Shown piece after piece: positions 1-5,711 of a stretch of DNA of 5,865 nucleotides. The DNA is from Deltaproteobacteria bacterium (lineage in GTDB: Bacteria > Myxococcota_A > Polyangia > JAAYKL01). Every line of letters starts with the position of its first letter. The stretch's first letter is position 1. The notes below the pieces were generated by a model. That model ran no database searches, had not been told where the DNA came from, and saw only the letters and a program-made list of their open reading frames with translations. Location: contig JAABTR010000535.1 of the NCBI GenBank assembly GCA_011389755.1, positions 1 to 5,865 on the forward strand, written 5' to 3'. The position numbers and the translations under genes were made by a program.

Positions 1-1247
1 TTTTGGGGCTCTTGTCGTTCGGTTTTTACCCCGGCCGTCTGCTGCTCCGAAGGAGCGGGGTTTTGTGCGGAGGTCACTGGCGCTTGCGGGGCGGCCGAAG
101 CGCCCTCTTTGCTGTCCCCCCGCGGCTGGGAGATCGGTTTTTCGTGTGTCGCGTATTGGATCGCCCCGACGCCGACGAGGACTCCGAGGAGCGCGAGAGC
201 TCCGAGGAGCCGGAGCCAACCTTTTTTTTGCGGCTCGGGTCTTGCCGAAACCGCGCGTGGCGACGGCGCCCCGATCGGCGTTCGCCGGGCGAGATCTTTT
301 GAAGAGGCCGGGCCGAGGGCGCCGGTGGCGCTCGAAAGCGCCTGCATGAACTCATCGACGCTTTGGTAGCGTTTGTTCGGGTTGCGCTCCAGGGCCCTCA
401 GGCAGACCTTGTCGAGCACCTTCGGGATCGCCGGGTTGACCTCGGAGGGCCTCGGGACCGGGCAGGCGTCGTTGACGAGCCGGGCGATGATGAGCTGCTG
501 GGAGTTCTCCTCGAAGATGGTTTGCCCTGTCAGACCGTGAAACAAGACCGCGCCCAGGGAAAAAATGTCCGAGCGGGCGTCGGCAAAGCCGATATGGGCC
601 TGCTCGGGGGAGACGTAGTAGAGGCTGCCTTTAAAAGTGCCGCTTTTGGTGAGGCCGTCGTCGTCCCAGCGCTTGGACAGACCGAAATCCAATAATTTTG
701 GGACGATGTGGGTCTGGTTGTCCACAGTGCAGCGGGCCAGGTAGATGTTCGAGGGCTTGATGTCTCTGTGGACGATGTTTTGCCGGTGCGCCTCCCGCAG
801 GCCCTCACACACGCCCAAGAGGTGACCGACGAGCTCCTTGATATTCTTCGAGCAGCGCAGCTTCGGAGGGTGCCTGGCTATCCAGTCGGCCAGGGTCTCG
901 CCCTCGAGGAGCTCCATCACCAGGTAGTGGTAGCCCTCCGGGCTGACACCGGCGTCGGTGATGCTCACCACGTTTTGGTGTTTTAGCTTGGCGTTGATCC
1001 GCGCCTCGCGCAAAAAGCGCTCGGGTCCCTCTTCGTCGCACAGCTGGAATTCCTTGAGCACTTTGACCGCGCATCGCTCGTCGAGGGTCAGGTGTCTTGC
1101 CACGAAGACCCGGCCCATGCCGCCGTGGCCCAGAAGATCTTTGAGCAGGTAGCGCTCGTCGATCAGCTCGCCCGGCAGGGGGCCGCGATAGCGCGACCTG
1201 TAAGCCGCGCCCGCGCCTTTTTTTGTCACGCCTATTTTTTCTTCCAT
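1..1247 (-). CDS. Membrane-anchored Hanks-type Ser/Thr protein kinase (PknB-like), 3' end outside the window
   Basis: This is a eukaryotic-like kinase that transfers ATP phosphate to Ser/Thr of target proteins. I translated 415 codons from the ATG at 1247 with no stop before the left edge. Visible motifs are the glycine loop GHGGMGRV (residues 40-47), the ATP lysine in AVKVL (K62), the alpha-C glutamate E81, the catalytic loop HRDIKPSN (160-167, base D162), DFG (187-189), SPE (213-215) and DIFSLG (227-232). A basic linker (KK341-342) precedes a transmembrane helix at about 344-366. A Pro/Ala/Gln-rich segment follows, so the kinase should be cytoplasmic and the tail periplasmic or extracellular. 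No clear Shine-Dalgarno precedes the ATG. The GTG at 1229 (codon 7) follows GGAAG by 11 bases and is an alternative start; both lie before the kinase domain. The terminator at 1388-1413 lies upstream, so it is probably transcribed separately from the regulator pair. Substrate unknown. Confidence 0.95.
   Translation of the reverse strand, partial: MEEKIGVTKKGAGAAYRSRYRGPLPGELIDERYLLKDLLGHGGMGRVFVARHLTLDERCAVKVLKEFQLCDEEGPERFLREARINAKLKHQNVVSITDAGVSPEGYHYLVMELLEGETLADWIARHPPKLRCSKNIKELVGHLLGVCEGLREAHRQNIVHRDIKPSNIYLARCTVDNQTHIVPKLLDFGLSKRWDDDGLTKSGTFKGSLYYVSPEQAHIGFADARSDIFSLGAVLFHGLTGQTIFEENSQQLIIARLVNDACPVPRPSEVNPAIPKVLDKVCLRALERNPNKRYQSVDEFMQALSSATGALGPASSKDLARRTPIGAPSPRAVSARPEPQKKGWLRLLGALALLGVLVGVGAIQYATHEKPISQPRGDSKEGASAAPQAPVTSAQNPAPSEQQTAGVKTERQEPQ
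150..218 (-). other. Transmembrane helix of the Ser/Thr kinase
   Basis: Residues 344-366 form an uninterrupted Leu/Gly/Ala/Val-rich stretch (WLRLLGALALLGVLVGVGAI and onward), flanked by KK on the N-terminal side. This is the usual single-pass anchor of PknB-type kinases and implies that the C-terminal part outside the window is extracytoplasmic. An 11-base direct repeat, CTCCGAGGAGC (182-192 and 200-210), encodes part of the Leu/Gly run. Confidence 0.85.
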
Positions 1248-1336
1248 GTCATGACCGTGGTTTTTTGGACCGTGATTTTTCCTTGATTCTTTTTGCCCGG
1301 CGTGGCGATCTTGCGCGTTATGTCAATTGAGTTTCG

Positions 1337-1365
1337 AATATATACAGTTCATCAGACTTTGAAAC
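1337..1365 (-). promoter_or_regulatory. Possible promoter for the Ser/Thr kinase gene
   Basis: On the minus strand a TATATT (1342-1337) lies 17 bases after GTTTCA (1365-1360), giving a sigma70-like -10 with a poor -35 (three of six consensus bases). It sits just after the operon terminator and about 90 bases before the kinase ATG. Position and AT content support it; the -35 match does not. No transcript start can be proved from sequence. Confidence 0.25.
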
Positions 1366-1387
1366 GATAATCGAACCGGGCCGAAGC

Positions 1388-1413
1388 AAAAAGGCGATAG
1401 ACCCCCGATCGCC
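1388..1413 (-). terminator. Rho-independent terminator of the two-regulator operon
   Basis: Read on the minus strand, GGCGAT (1413-1408), a 9-base loop and the perfect complement ATCGCC (1398-1393) are followed directly by five T residues (1392-1388). It begins about 57 bases after the stop codon of the HD-GYP-like regulator (1471-1473), where an operon terminator is expected. The 6-bp stem is modest, so partial read-through into the kinase gene is possible. Confidence 0.7.
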
Positions 1414-1470
1414 GCGTGGGCACCTCTTGCGAGCGCTGGTCTGGGTTGGTCGAAGGAGCGAAGCGAAGGG

Positions 1471-2619
1471 TCAGCTGTGCTGGAGGCGCCTGTCGACTCG
1501 AATCGGCTCGAGGACGCCCACGAGCTTGTTGTAGTTTTTGAGTCGCTCCAAGAAAACGTCGGTGATCTGGGTCCCTTTTTTAAGCAGTAGGCGCTCGTCT
1601 TTCGTTGTGACGTCGCTTTTAACAATGTCACCGGGCAGGATTTCCTCTACGGACACGTCTAGCACCTGTGAATTTCCACCGCCGAAGTCGTTGACCAGAG
1701 CCGATATGCGCTCCAATAGCTTTTCGTCGAGACCTTCGGGGTGCTTTACGAGGTACGCCAGCGCCTCGGTGGTCGTCATGCCGCGATCTTCCAAAACGGT
1801 GAGCTCGTGGAGGATTCGCAGTATTTTCGCACCTTTGGGGATGGTCTGTGAGGTCACCTCTTTTAGATCGTCTCGGTACCGGCCTCCGAAGTGTTTGACG
1901 ACGTTGGCTGTCTCCTCGAGCCTCGGAATGTTGCTGATGAGTCTGTGGCTGATGCGCGGAATCTCCGCCAGGATCTCGGCTTCTGAAGTTTGCAGCTTTG
2001 CGCCCGCGGCGAGCTTTGCCCGAAGCTCTGAGGGCATTGTCAACAGGCCGATGGGGTGCAGCATGGCCGCGACCTCGAGCTCCCAGGTGTTGTCGAGACC
2101 CAGTTGAGGGGCGATCTTTTTGACATATTTTTGCAAGCTCTCGGCCTGGTGAAACGCGTCTGGATCGGTGGTGGCGATGATCTGGGTGAGCACCTTGACG
2201 CTGCCCTTGAGGGTTTGCTCGAGCAGCTCCCGCTCAGCCACGATGAGCTGATGCTGCTTGTGGGCATCTGTGATGGCGGCGAGCAGGGTCTCCGATTGGC
2301 ATGGCTTGGTCAAGAAGCGAAAGATGTTCCCTTCGTTGACCGCCTTCATCGCCGTCTCGAGGTCGGCGTTACCGGTGAGCATCAGCCGCACCGAGTCGGG
2401 GCTCACCTGCTTGACCTTTTTTAAAAATTCAACGCCGTCCATCTGAGGCATGCGCATATCCGAGACGACGACGTGAAAGGGCTCATCGTTTGCGATGGCT
2501 TCGAGCCCCAGCTTCCCGCTCTCGGCTCCGGTCATATCGATGTCATTGCGAAGTTGCCGCCGATAACCGCTCAGGACCATCGGTTCGTCATCTACGAGTA
2601 AAACCCTGGGTTTCGTCAT
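1471..2619 (-). CDS. Response regulator with degenerate HD-GYP-like output domain
   Basis: The protein has 382 residues. An N-terminal receiver (about 4-120) has D10/D11, phospho-acceptor D54 in SDMRMP, T82 and K105 (TKP). A linker helix leads to an HD-GYP-type fold (about 155-310): the pattern LGL...AAMLHPIG, then IPKGAKIL, then TTTEALAYL and LDEKLLERI follows the RpfG family in order. The catalytic residues are largely gone. HD is H188-P189, the following Lys is Leu192, the THP histidine is I220, and HHExxDGxGYP is reduced to KHFGGRYRD (242-250). c-di-GMP hydrolysis is therefore unlikely. Residues about 318-375 (VEEILPGDIVKSDV, LLLKKGTQIT) resemble a small beta domain often found in HD-family regulators. 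AAGGA lies 8 bases before the ATG, and the start overlaps the stop of the upstream HDOD gene (ATGA), so translational coupling is likely. I infer a phosphorylation-controlled protein-interaction role. Confidence 0.92.
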   Translation of the reverse strand: MTKPRVLLVDDEPMVLSGYRRQLRNDIDMTGAESGKLGLEAIANDEPFHVVVSDMRMPQMDGVEFLKKVKQVSPDSVRLMLTGNADLETAMKAVNEGNIFRFLTKPCQSETLLAAITDAHKQHQLIVAERELLEQTLKGSVKVLTQIIATTDPDAFHQAESLQKYVKKIAPQLGLDNTWELEVAAMLHPIGLLTMPSELRAKLAAGAKLQTSEAEILAEIPRISHRLISNIPRLEETANVVKHFGGRYRDDLKEVTSQTIPKGAKILRILHELTVLEDRGMTTTEALAYLVKHPEGLDEKLLERISALVNDFGGGNSQVLDVSVEEILPGDIVKSDVTTKDERLLLKKGTQITDVFLERLKNYNKLVGVLEPIRVDRRLQHS

Positions 2620-2632
2620 CTGCTTTGTCCTT
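2616..2632 (-). promoter_or_regulatory. Coupled start site: ATGA overlap with internal Shine-Dalgarno
   Basis: The HDOD gene ends in TGA at 2618-2616, inside the ATGA that starts the next regulator at 2619. AAGGA (2632-2628), within the end of the HDOD coding sequence, lies 8 bases before that ATG. This fixes the downstream start and predicts stoichiometric, coupled translation of the two regulators. Confidence 0.8.
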
Positions 2633-3872
2633 GAGCGACTTTGGTGTGATAGATTTCCCTCCAGTGTTCGATGCTATCGGTCATACCGACCGCCTCGACG
2701 TACGTGGGATCCCAAAAATTAGGCGGTGACACTTCGCCATCATCGTCGCCTTCTTCTTCGCCTGCTTCTTCGATGACCAAACTGTTCGATGCATTTACGA
2801 TTCCGTTGGCCATGTGGACGACGGTGAGGGTGGACAGCGCCTGCGACAGACACGCACCCGGTCTGTGGTGGAAGGCCACCGCCTCCACGATCGGATCGGG
2901 CAACCCCCACAGACCGAGCAGGTACGCGCCTATCTCTGCGTGACTGGTTCCAAATTCCTGTAATTCGGCCTCGTACAGCTTGGCCTCTTCATTTGGAAAG
3001 CGATTTAGCAATTTGCGATAGGGCTTGCCCAGGTTGTCGACGAGCACGATCTTTCCGCAGTCGTGCAACAGGCCGGCCGTGAGGGCGTCGTCGGCGTCTT
3101 GTTTGTCGGCTTTGCGCGAAAAGACGATCTCTTGGCAGAGTTTGCCCACGACCAGGCCGTGCCCCCACAGTTGCTCGAGCAGAGTCTGCGAGAGGCTCTC
3201 TTGGTCGATTTGGGCGAAGATCTTGTCGAACAGGACCAAGGAGCGGATATTGTCTAGCCCCAAGAGGCTGACGGCCTGTCTGGTGCTCGATATTTGGCGT
3301 CGCACGCCGAAGTAGGCCGAGTTGACGATTTGGAGGATCTTCGCCGTGATGCCCGGGTCCTGCTCGATGAGCTTGGCCACATCCGCCAGGCAGCCGTCGT
3401 CGGACTGGAGAACCTCGATGAGCTCGTGATAGACCGACGGGAGGCTCGGCAGCTTCTCGATTTTGCCGACGACGCTCGATCCGTCGAGGTCGATGGTCTC
3501 GCGAAGGGCGCAGGCTCTGGCCACGGTGGTGCGCAGCGTCTCGGCGTCGCAGGGCTTGGCGAGATACTGGTGGCTCGGGCCGATAGATCGCAAGATCGTC
3601 TCTTTGTGCGCTTGTCCCGAAAGCACGATGCGCACCGTATTGGGATATTTATCCTTGACCCGGCCGAGCAGCTCGGCTCCATCCATCTCCGGCATCCGCA
3701 TGTCAGAGACAACCACATCGAAGCCCTGTTCGGCCATGGCGTCGAGGGCCGCGGACCCGCTCTCGGCGAAGGACATGTCCCACTGATTGCGAAGGGGACG
3801 GAGCATTCTTCGCAGACCCATCAGGACGTTCGGCTCATCATCGACGAACAGAACTTTCTTTTTTTCGGTCAT
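2616..3872 (-). CDS. Response regulator with HDOD output domain
   Basis: The protein has 418 residues. The receiver (about 5-122) has D11/D12, phospho-acceptor D57 in SDMRMPEMDG, S85 and K106 (AKP). The HDOD domain (about 138-360) opens with the typical LPSLPSVYHEL, then IEQDPGITAKIL and NSAYFG (184-189), then QAVSLLGLDNIRSL. HDOD domains are a divergent branch of the HD superfamily that usually act in signalling as interaction modules. Here many HD-type ligands remain: H238, H270-D271 followed by CGK, H311, and H335-H336. A highly acidic linker (368-380) leads to a short conserved-looking tail (NFWDPTYVEAVGM...HWREIYH). A possible Shine-Dalgarno GAGG lies 11 bases before the ATG. It is the first gene of a two-gene operon with the HD-GYP-like regulator and is divergent from the hybrid histidine kinase, a plausible phosphodonor partner (inferred). 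No DNA-binding domain is visible. Confidence 0.95.
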   Translation of the reverse strand: MTEKKKVLFVDDEPNVLMGLRRMLRPLRNQWDMSFAESGSAALDAMAEQGFDVVVSDMRMPEMDGAELLGRVKDKYPNTVRIVLSGQAHKETILRSIGPSHQYLAKPCDAETLRTTVARACALRETIDLDGSSVVGKIEKLPSLPSVYHELIEVLQSDDGCLADVAKLIEQDPGITAKILQIVNSAYFGVRRQISSTRQAVSLLGLDNIRSLVLFDKIFAQIDQESLSQTLLEQLWGHGLVVGKLCQEIVFSRKADKQDADDALTAGLLHDCGKIVLVDNLGKPYRKLLNRFPNEEAKLYEAELQEFGTSHAEIGAYLLGLWGLPDPIVEAVAFHHRPGACLSQALSTLTVVHMANGIVNASNSLVIEEAGEEEGDDDGEVSPPNFWDPTYVEAVGMTDSIEHWREIYHTKVAQGQSR

Positions 3873-3896
3873 TTCTGCTCGGACCTCGTTTTTGAC

Positions 3897-3969
3897 GTGT
3901 TCACCCCGTGGCTATTTTGCACAGCTTTAATGAACACCACGAAAATATAGCACCGTACCTTGGGTGTTC
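3897..3969. repeat. Three GTGTTC/GAACAC hexamers in alternating orientation
   Basis: GTGTTC at 3897-3902, GAACAC at 3932-3937 and GTGTTC at 3964-3969. The first two extend to a 7-bp inverted repeat (GTGTTCA/TGAACAC). Centre spacings are 32 and 35 bases, close to three helical turns, and they bracket the putative promoter of the regulator operon. They may be operator half-sites or may be chance. Confidence 0.4.
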
Positions 3970-3972
3970 GAG
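3944..3972 (-). promoter_or_regulatory. Possible promoter of the regulator operon
   Basis: On the minus strand TATATT (3949-3944) lies about 72 bases before the HDOD start codon. At 17-base spacing the -35 position reads CTCGAA (3972-3967), a poor match to consensus, so an activator may be needed. A GAACAC hexamer (3969-3964) overlaps this -35 position. Confidence 0.3.
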
Positions 3973-4082
3973 GAAACTTCTCGGCCCCGTGGGCTCCTCG
4001 TGACGGATCGGCCCGGCTTGGCGAGCGGCGTCTCGGTCTGCGAAGGGTTAAACCTCGCCGCTGCTGCTGGAAGGGACTGAAA

Positions 4083-4099
4083 TAAGTGCTAAAAACTTA
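4083..4099. repeat. Inverted repeat TAAGT-N7-ACTTA
   Basis: TAAGTGCTAAAAACTTA is a perfect 5-bp inverted repeat around a 7-base centre in an otherwise GC-rich region, 88-104 bases before the hybrid kinase start. It has the size of a dimeric regulator site, or it could be part of an AT-rich promoter. No consensus -35/-10 pair fits it well. Confidence 0.3.
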
Positions 4100-4124
4100 C
4101 AAGCTTCGCGTTCGCCGGGAAAGA

Positions 4125-4190
4125 ATGAGCGAATCGAGAGTCGTCGGCATCGGCCCTGGCAGAGTCTGTCGCCAAAGGGAGAAAATATGA
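4125..4190 (+). CDS. Candidate 21-residue leader ORF overlapping the hybrid kinase start
   Basis: An ATG at 4125 is preceded by GGGA (4117-4120) with a 4-base spacer, and opens 21 codons beginning MSESRVVGIGPG and ending RQREKI. Its TGA (4188-4190) overlaps the ATG of the hybrid kinase (4187-4189) as ATGA. Good initiation context and the same overlap type used by the divergent operon suggest translational coupling. The peptide resembles nothing I recognise, and an ORF this short can arise by chance. Confidence 0.3.
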   Translation: MSESRVVGIGPGRVCRQREKI

Positions 4191-5656
4191 AAGCCGCGCA
4201 AAACGCGACAACCGGTATTACAGGAGGCTATCGCATCCTTGTGGTCGATGACGACCCGCACATGTTAGCCACTTTCGAGCGAATCCTCGGTAACGCTGAT
4301 GGCTTAGCTCGCCCCAGTGAGATACGCGATCCTCTCAATGACGCGGCGTCAAAACCGTTATCTACGGGGGTCCTTTTCGAGATCGACGCCGTGCTGCGGG
4401 GTGAGGACGCCGTGAGGGTGGTGCGTCAGGGGCTCGAGGACGGCTTCCCGTTTTCACTCGTGTTTATGGATCTCAAGCTCCCAGGCGGCATCGACGGGGT
4501 CGAAGCGATGAAGGATCTGTGGGGTGTCGACCCTCGCATTCAGGTGGTTTTGTGCACGGGGGTCATCGATCTGCCTTGGGAGGATTTGGTCGCCGAGATA
4601 AACCTGCGAGACAACTTGTTGGTGATAAAGAAGCCGTTCGATGAGATAGAGGTCCTCCAGGCCGCCTACTCGATGACCTGCAAGTGGTACCTTCAAAAGA
4701 GCGTCGAGACGCAGCTGTCGGCCCTCGAACATCGCGTCGAAGCGCGAAGCCGCGCCCTGGCCGAGGCCAATGAGAAGCTGCGCGCGGAGATCAAAGAGCG
4801 CGAGAAGATGGAGACCGAGCTGCGCCTCGCCCACAAGCTCGAGGCGATAGGTCAGCTCGCCGCGGGGATCGCCCACGAGATCAACACGCCCACCCAGTAC
4901 GTGAGTGACAACACACAGTTCTTAAAAGATTCCTTCGACACAATGGTGAAGATGCTTCGGCAAACTCGCGATGTGATTCAAGGGATTCAAAGCGGGAGCG
5001 TTGCCCCTGAAGCCGGGGCCCAAAAATGGTTCGAGATGTTCGAGGAGGCCGACCTCGACTTCATCATCGATGAGTGCCCCACCGCCATTGATCAGTCGCT
5101 CGATGGCCTTGGGCGTATCGCAAAGATCGTCAGAGCCATGAAGGAGTTCTCCCACCCGGGCAGCGAGCAAAAAACGGCGACCGACCTGAACCGGGCTCTC
5201 GAGACCACCATCACGGTGGCGCGCAACGAGTGGAAGTACGTGGCCGAGGTGGAGACCGATTTCGATGAAGAGCTCCCGCTTGTCGACTGTCATCCGGGTG
5301 ATATCAACCAGGTGTTTTTGAACATTATCGTCAACGCCGCGCACGCGATCGCGGCAAAGCGCGGGGAAAACCCAGAAGAAAAAGGGCGGATTCACGTGGT
5401 TACGCGGCGGCTCGACGATGAGTGCGAGGTGCGCATCGAAGACAACGGCCCCGGCATCGCAGAAGCCCACAAGCAAAAGATCTTCAATCCCTTTTTTACG
5501 ACGAAGAAGCTGGGCAAAGGCACCGGTCAGGGGCTCGCCTTGGTGCACGCGGTGATTGAAAACCACGGCGGATTCATCGCAGTCGATAGCGAGGAGGGGC
5601 GTGGTACGGCGTTCATTTTGAGGCTGCCCCTTGGTCATGGCATGGCTAAAGGATAA
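4187..5656 (+). CDS. Hybrid protein: N-terminal receiver with C-terminal histidine kinase
   Basis: The protein has 489 residues. The N-terminal receiver (about 15-165) has D21-D23, phospho-acceptor D95 in FMDLKLPG, T124 and K149 (KKPFD). The gap between the acidic pocket and D95 is about 28 residues longer than usual, an insertion around 36-63 known in this type of receiver-first kinase. A helical coiled-coil segment (about 170-215) leads to the H-box GIAHEINTPTQY (phospho-acceptor H230), then the ATPase domain: N-box N379/N383, G1 DNGPG (419-423), F-box FFTTK (436-440) and G2 GKGTGQGL (443-450). All catalytic elements are intact. There is no transmembrane segment, so it is cytoplasmic and should receive signal through its receiver or a partner. 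AGGGAG lies 5 bases before the ATG. It is divergent from the two regulators and followed by a PAS-domain gene on the same strand, suggesting a phosphorelay (inferred). Confidence 0.96.
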   Translation: MKAAQNATTGITGGYRILVVDDDPHMLATFERILGNADGLARPSEIRDPLNDAASKPLSTGVLFEIDAVLRGEDAVRVVRQGLEDGFPFSLVFMDLKLPGGIDGVEAMKDLWGVDPRIQVVLCTGVIDLPWEDLVAEINLRDNLLVIKKPFDEIEVLQAAYSMTCKWYLQKSVETQLSALEHRVEARSRALAEANEKLRAEIKEREKMETELRLAHKLEAIGQLAAGIAHEINTPTQYVSDNTQFLKDSFDTMVKMLRQTRDVIQGIQSGSVAPEAGAQKWFEMFEEADLDFIIDECPTAIDQSLDGLGRIAKIVRAMKEFSHPGSEQKTATDLNRALETTITVARNEWKYVAEVETDFDEELPLVDCHPGDINQVFLNIIVNAAHAIAAKRGENPEEKGRIHVVTRRLDDECEVRIEDNGPGIAEAHKQKIFNPFFTTKKLGKGTGQGLALVHAVIENHGGFIAVDSEEGRGTAFILRLPLGHGMAKG

Positions 5657-5663
5657 GCTCTTG

Positions 5664-5684
5664 TCGGGCCTCGAGCAGGCCCGA
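5664..5684 (+). other. Intercistronic hairpin without a T-tract
   Basis: TCGGGCCT (5664-5671), a 5-base loop CGAGC and the perfect complement AGGCCCGA (5677-5684) form an 8-bp GC-rich stem 7 bases after the hybrid kinase stop. No run of T follows, so it is not a standard rho-independent terminator. It could protect the upstream mRNA 3' end, reduce downstream expression or be a weak pause site. Confidence 0.6.
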
Positions 5685-5711
5685 GGGGACGACTCAAACT
5701 CAGGGTGATAT

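Larger units (their letters stand above)
1248..1470. other. Intergenic spacer between the regulator pair and the Ser/Thr kinase gene
   Basis: This 223-base gap separates two minus-strand genes. It contains a rho-independent terminator at 1388-1413, followed in the direction of transcription by an AT-rich patch (about 1332-1370) unlike the GC-rich surroundings, with TATATATT on the minus strand at 1337-1344. No ORF with coding character was found in it, although the kinase frame stays open upstream of its ATG as far as a stop at 1323-1325. Confidence 0.6.
3873..4186. promoter_or_regulatory. Divergent control region between the regulator operon and the hybrid kinase gene
   Basis: This 314-base region should hold the promoters for both directions. 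It contains an AT-rich island at about 3911-3950, hexamers GTGTTC/GAACAC at 3897, 3932 and 3964, a bulged hairpin at 3969-4000 (outer CGAGGA/TCCTCG, inner GCCC/GGGC), GC-rich complementary hexamers GGCGAG (4019-4024) and CTCGCC (4055-4060), a 17-base inverted repeat at 4083-4099 and a candidate 21-codon ORF at 4125-4190. I saw no convincing sigma54 site and no strong sigma70 promoter for the plus strand. Confidence 0.65.

Noticed and set aside
182..210. Pair of 11-base direct repeats (CTCCGAGGAGC) as a mobile-element or recombination site
   Set aside because: They encode repeated Leu/Gly residues of a transmembrane helix in frame, which explains them.
363..986. Plus-strand open frames over the Ser/Thr kinase
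   Set aside because: The minus strand encodes an uninterrupted kinase domain with every catalytic motif, so these are shadows.
1321..1326. Perfect TTGACA on the minus strand as a -35 box for the kinase gene
   Set aside because: At 16-18 base spacing the -10 position reads GC-rich sequences such as ACGCCG, so it cannot be paired with a -10 element.
1538..2107. 189-codon plus-strand open frame opposite the HD-GYP-like regulator
   Set aside because: Ser/Arg-rich translation with no domain pattern, lying wholly antisense to a gene with clear receiver and HD-like motifs. It is a shadow frame of GC-rich coding DNA.
3294..3950. 218-codon plus-strand open frame opposite the HDOD regulator
   Set aside because: Antisense to a confident CDS, with no recognisable domain. 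It arises from high third-position GC.
4019..4060. GGCGAG/CTCGCC pairing as a structured RNA or riboswitch
   Set aside because: Complementary GC hexamers 30 bases apart are expected by chance in this composition, and overlapping alternative pairings (GCGGCG/CGCCGC) exist. No known riboswitch core was seen.
4922..5638. 238-codon minus-strand open frame opposite the histidine kinase
   Set aside because: It covers the H-box to G2 region of the hybrid kinase in antisense, and its translation shows no family motif.
5664..5690. Rho-independent terminator after the hybrid kinase
   Set aside because: The stem is good but is followed by GGGGACGACT, with no T-run.
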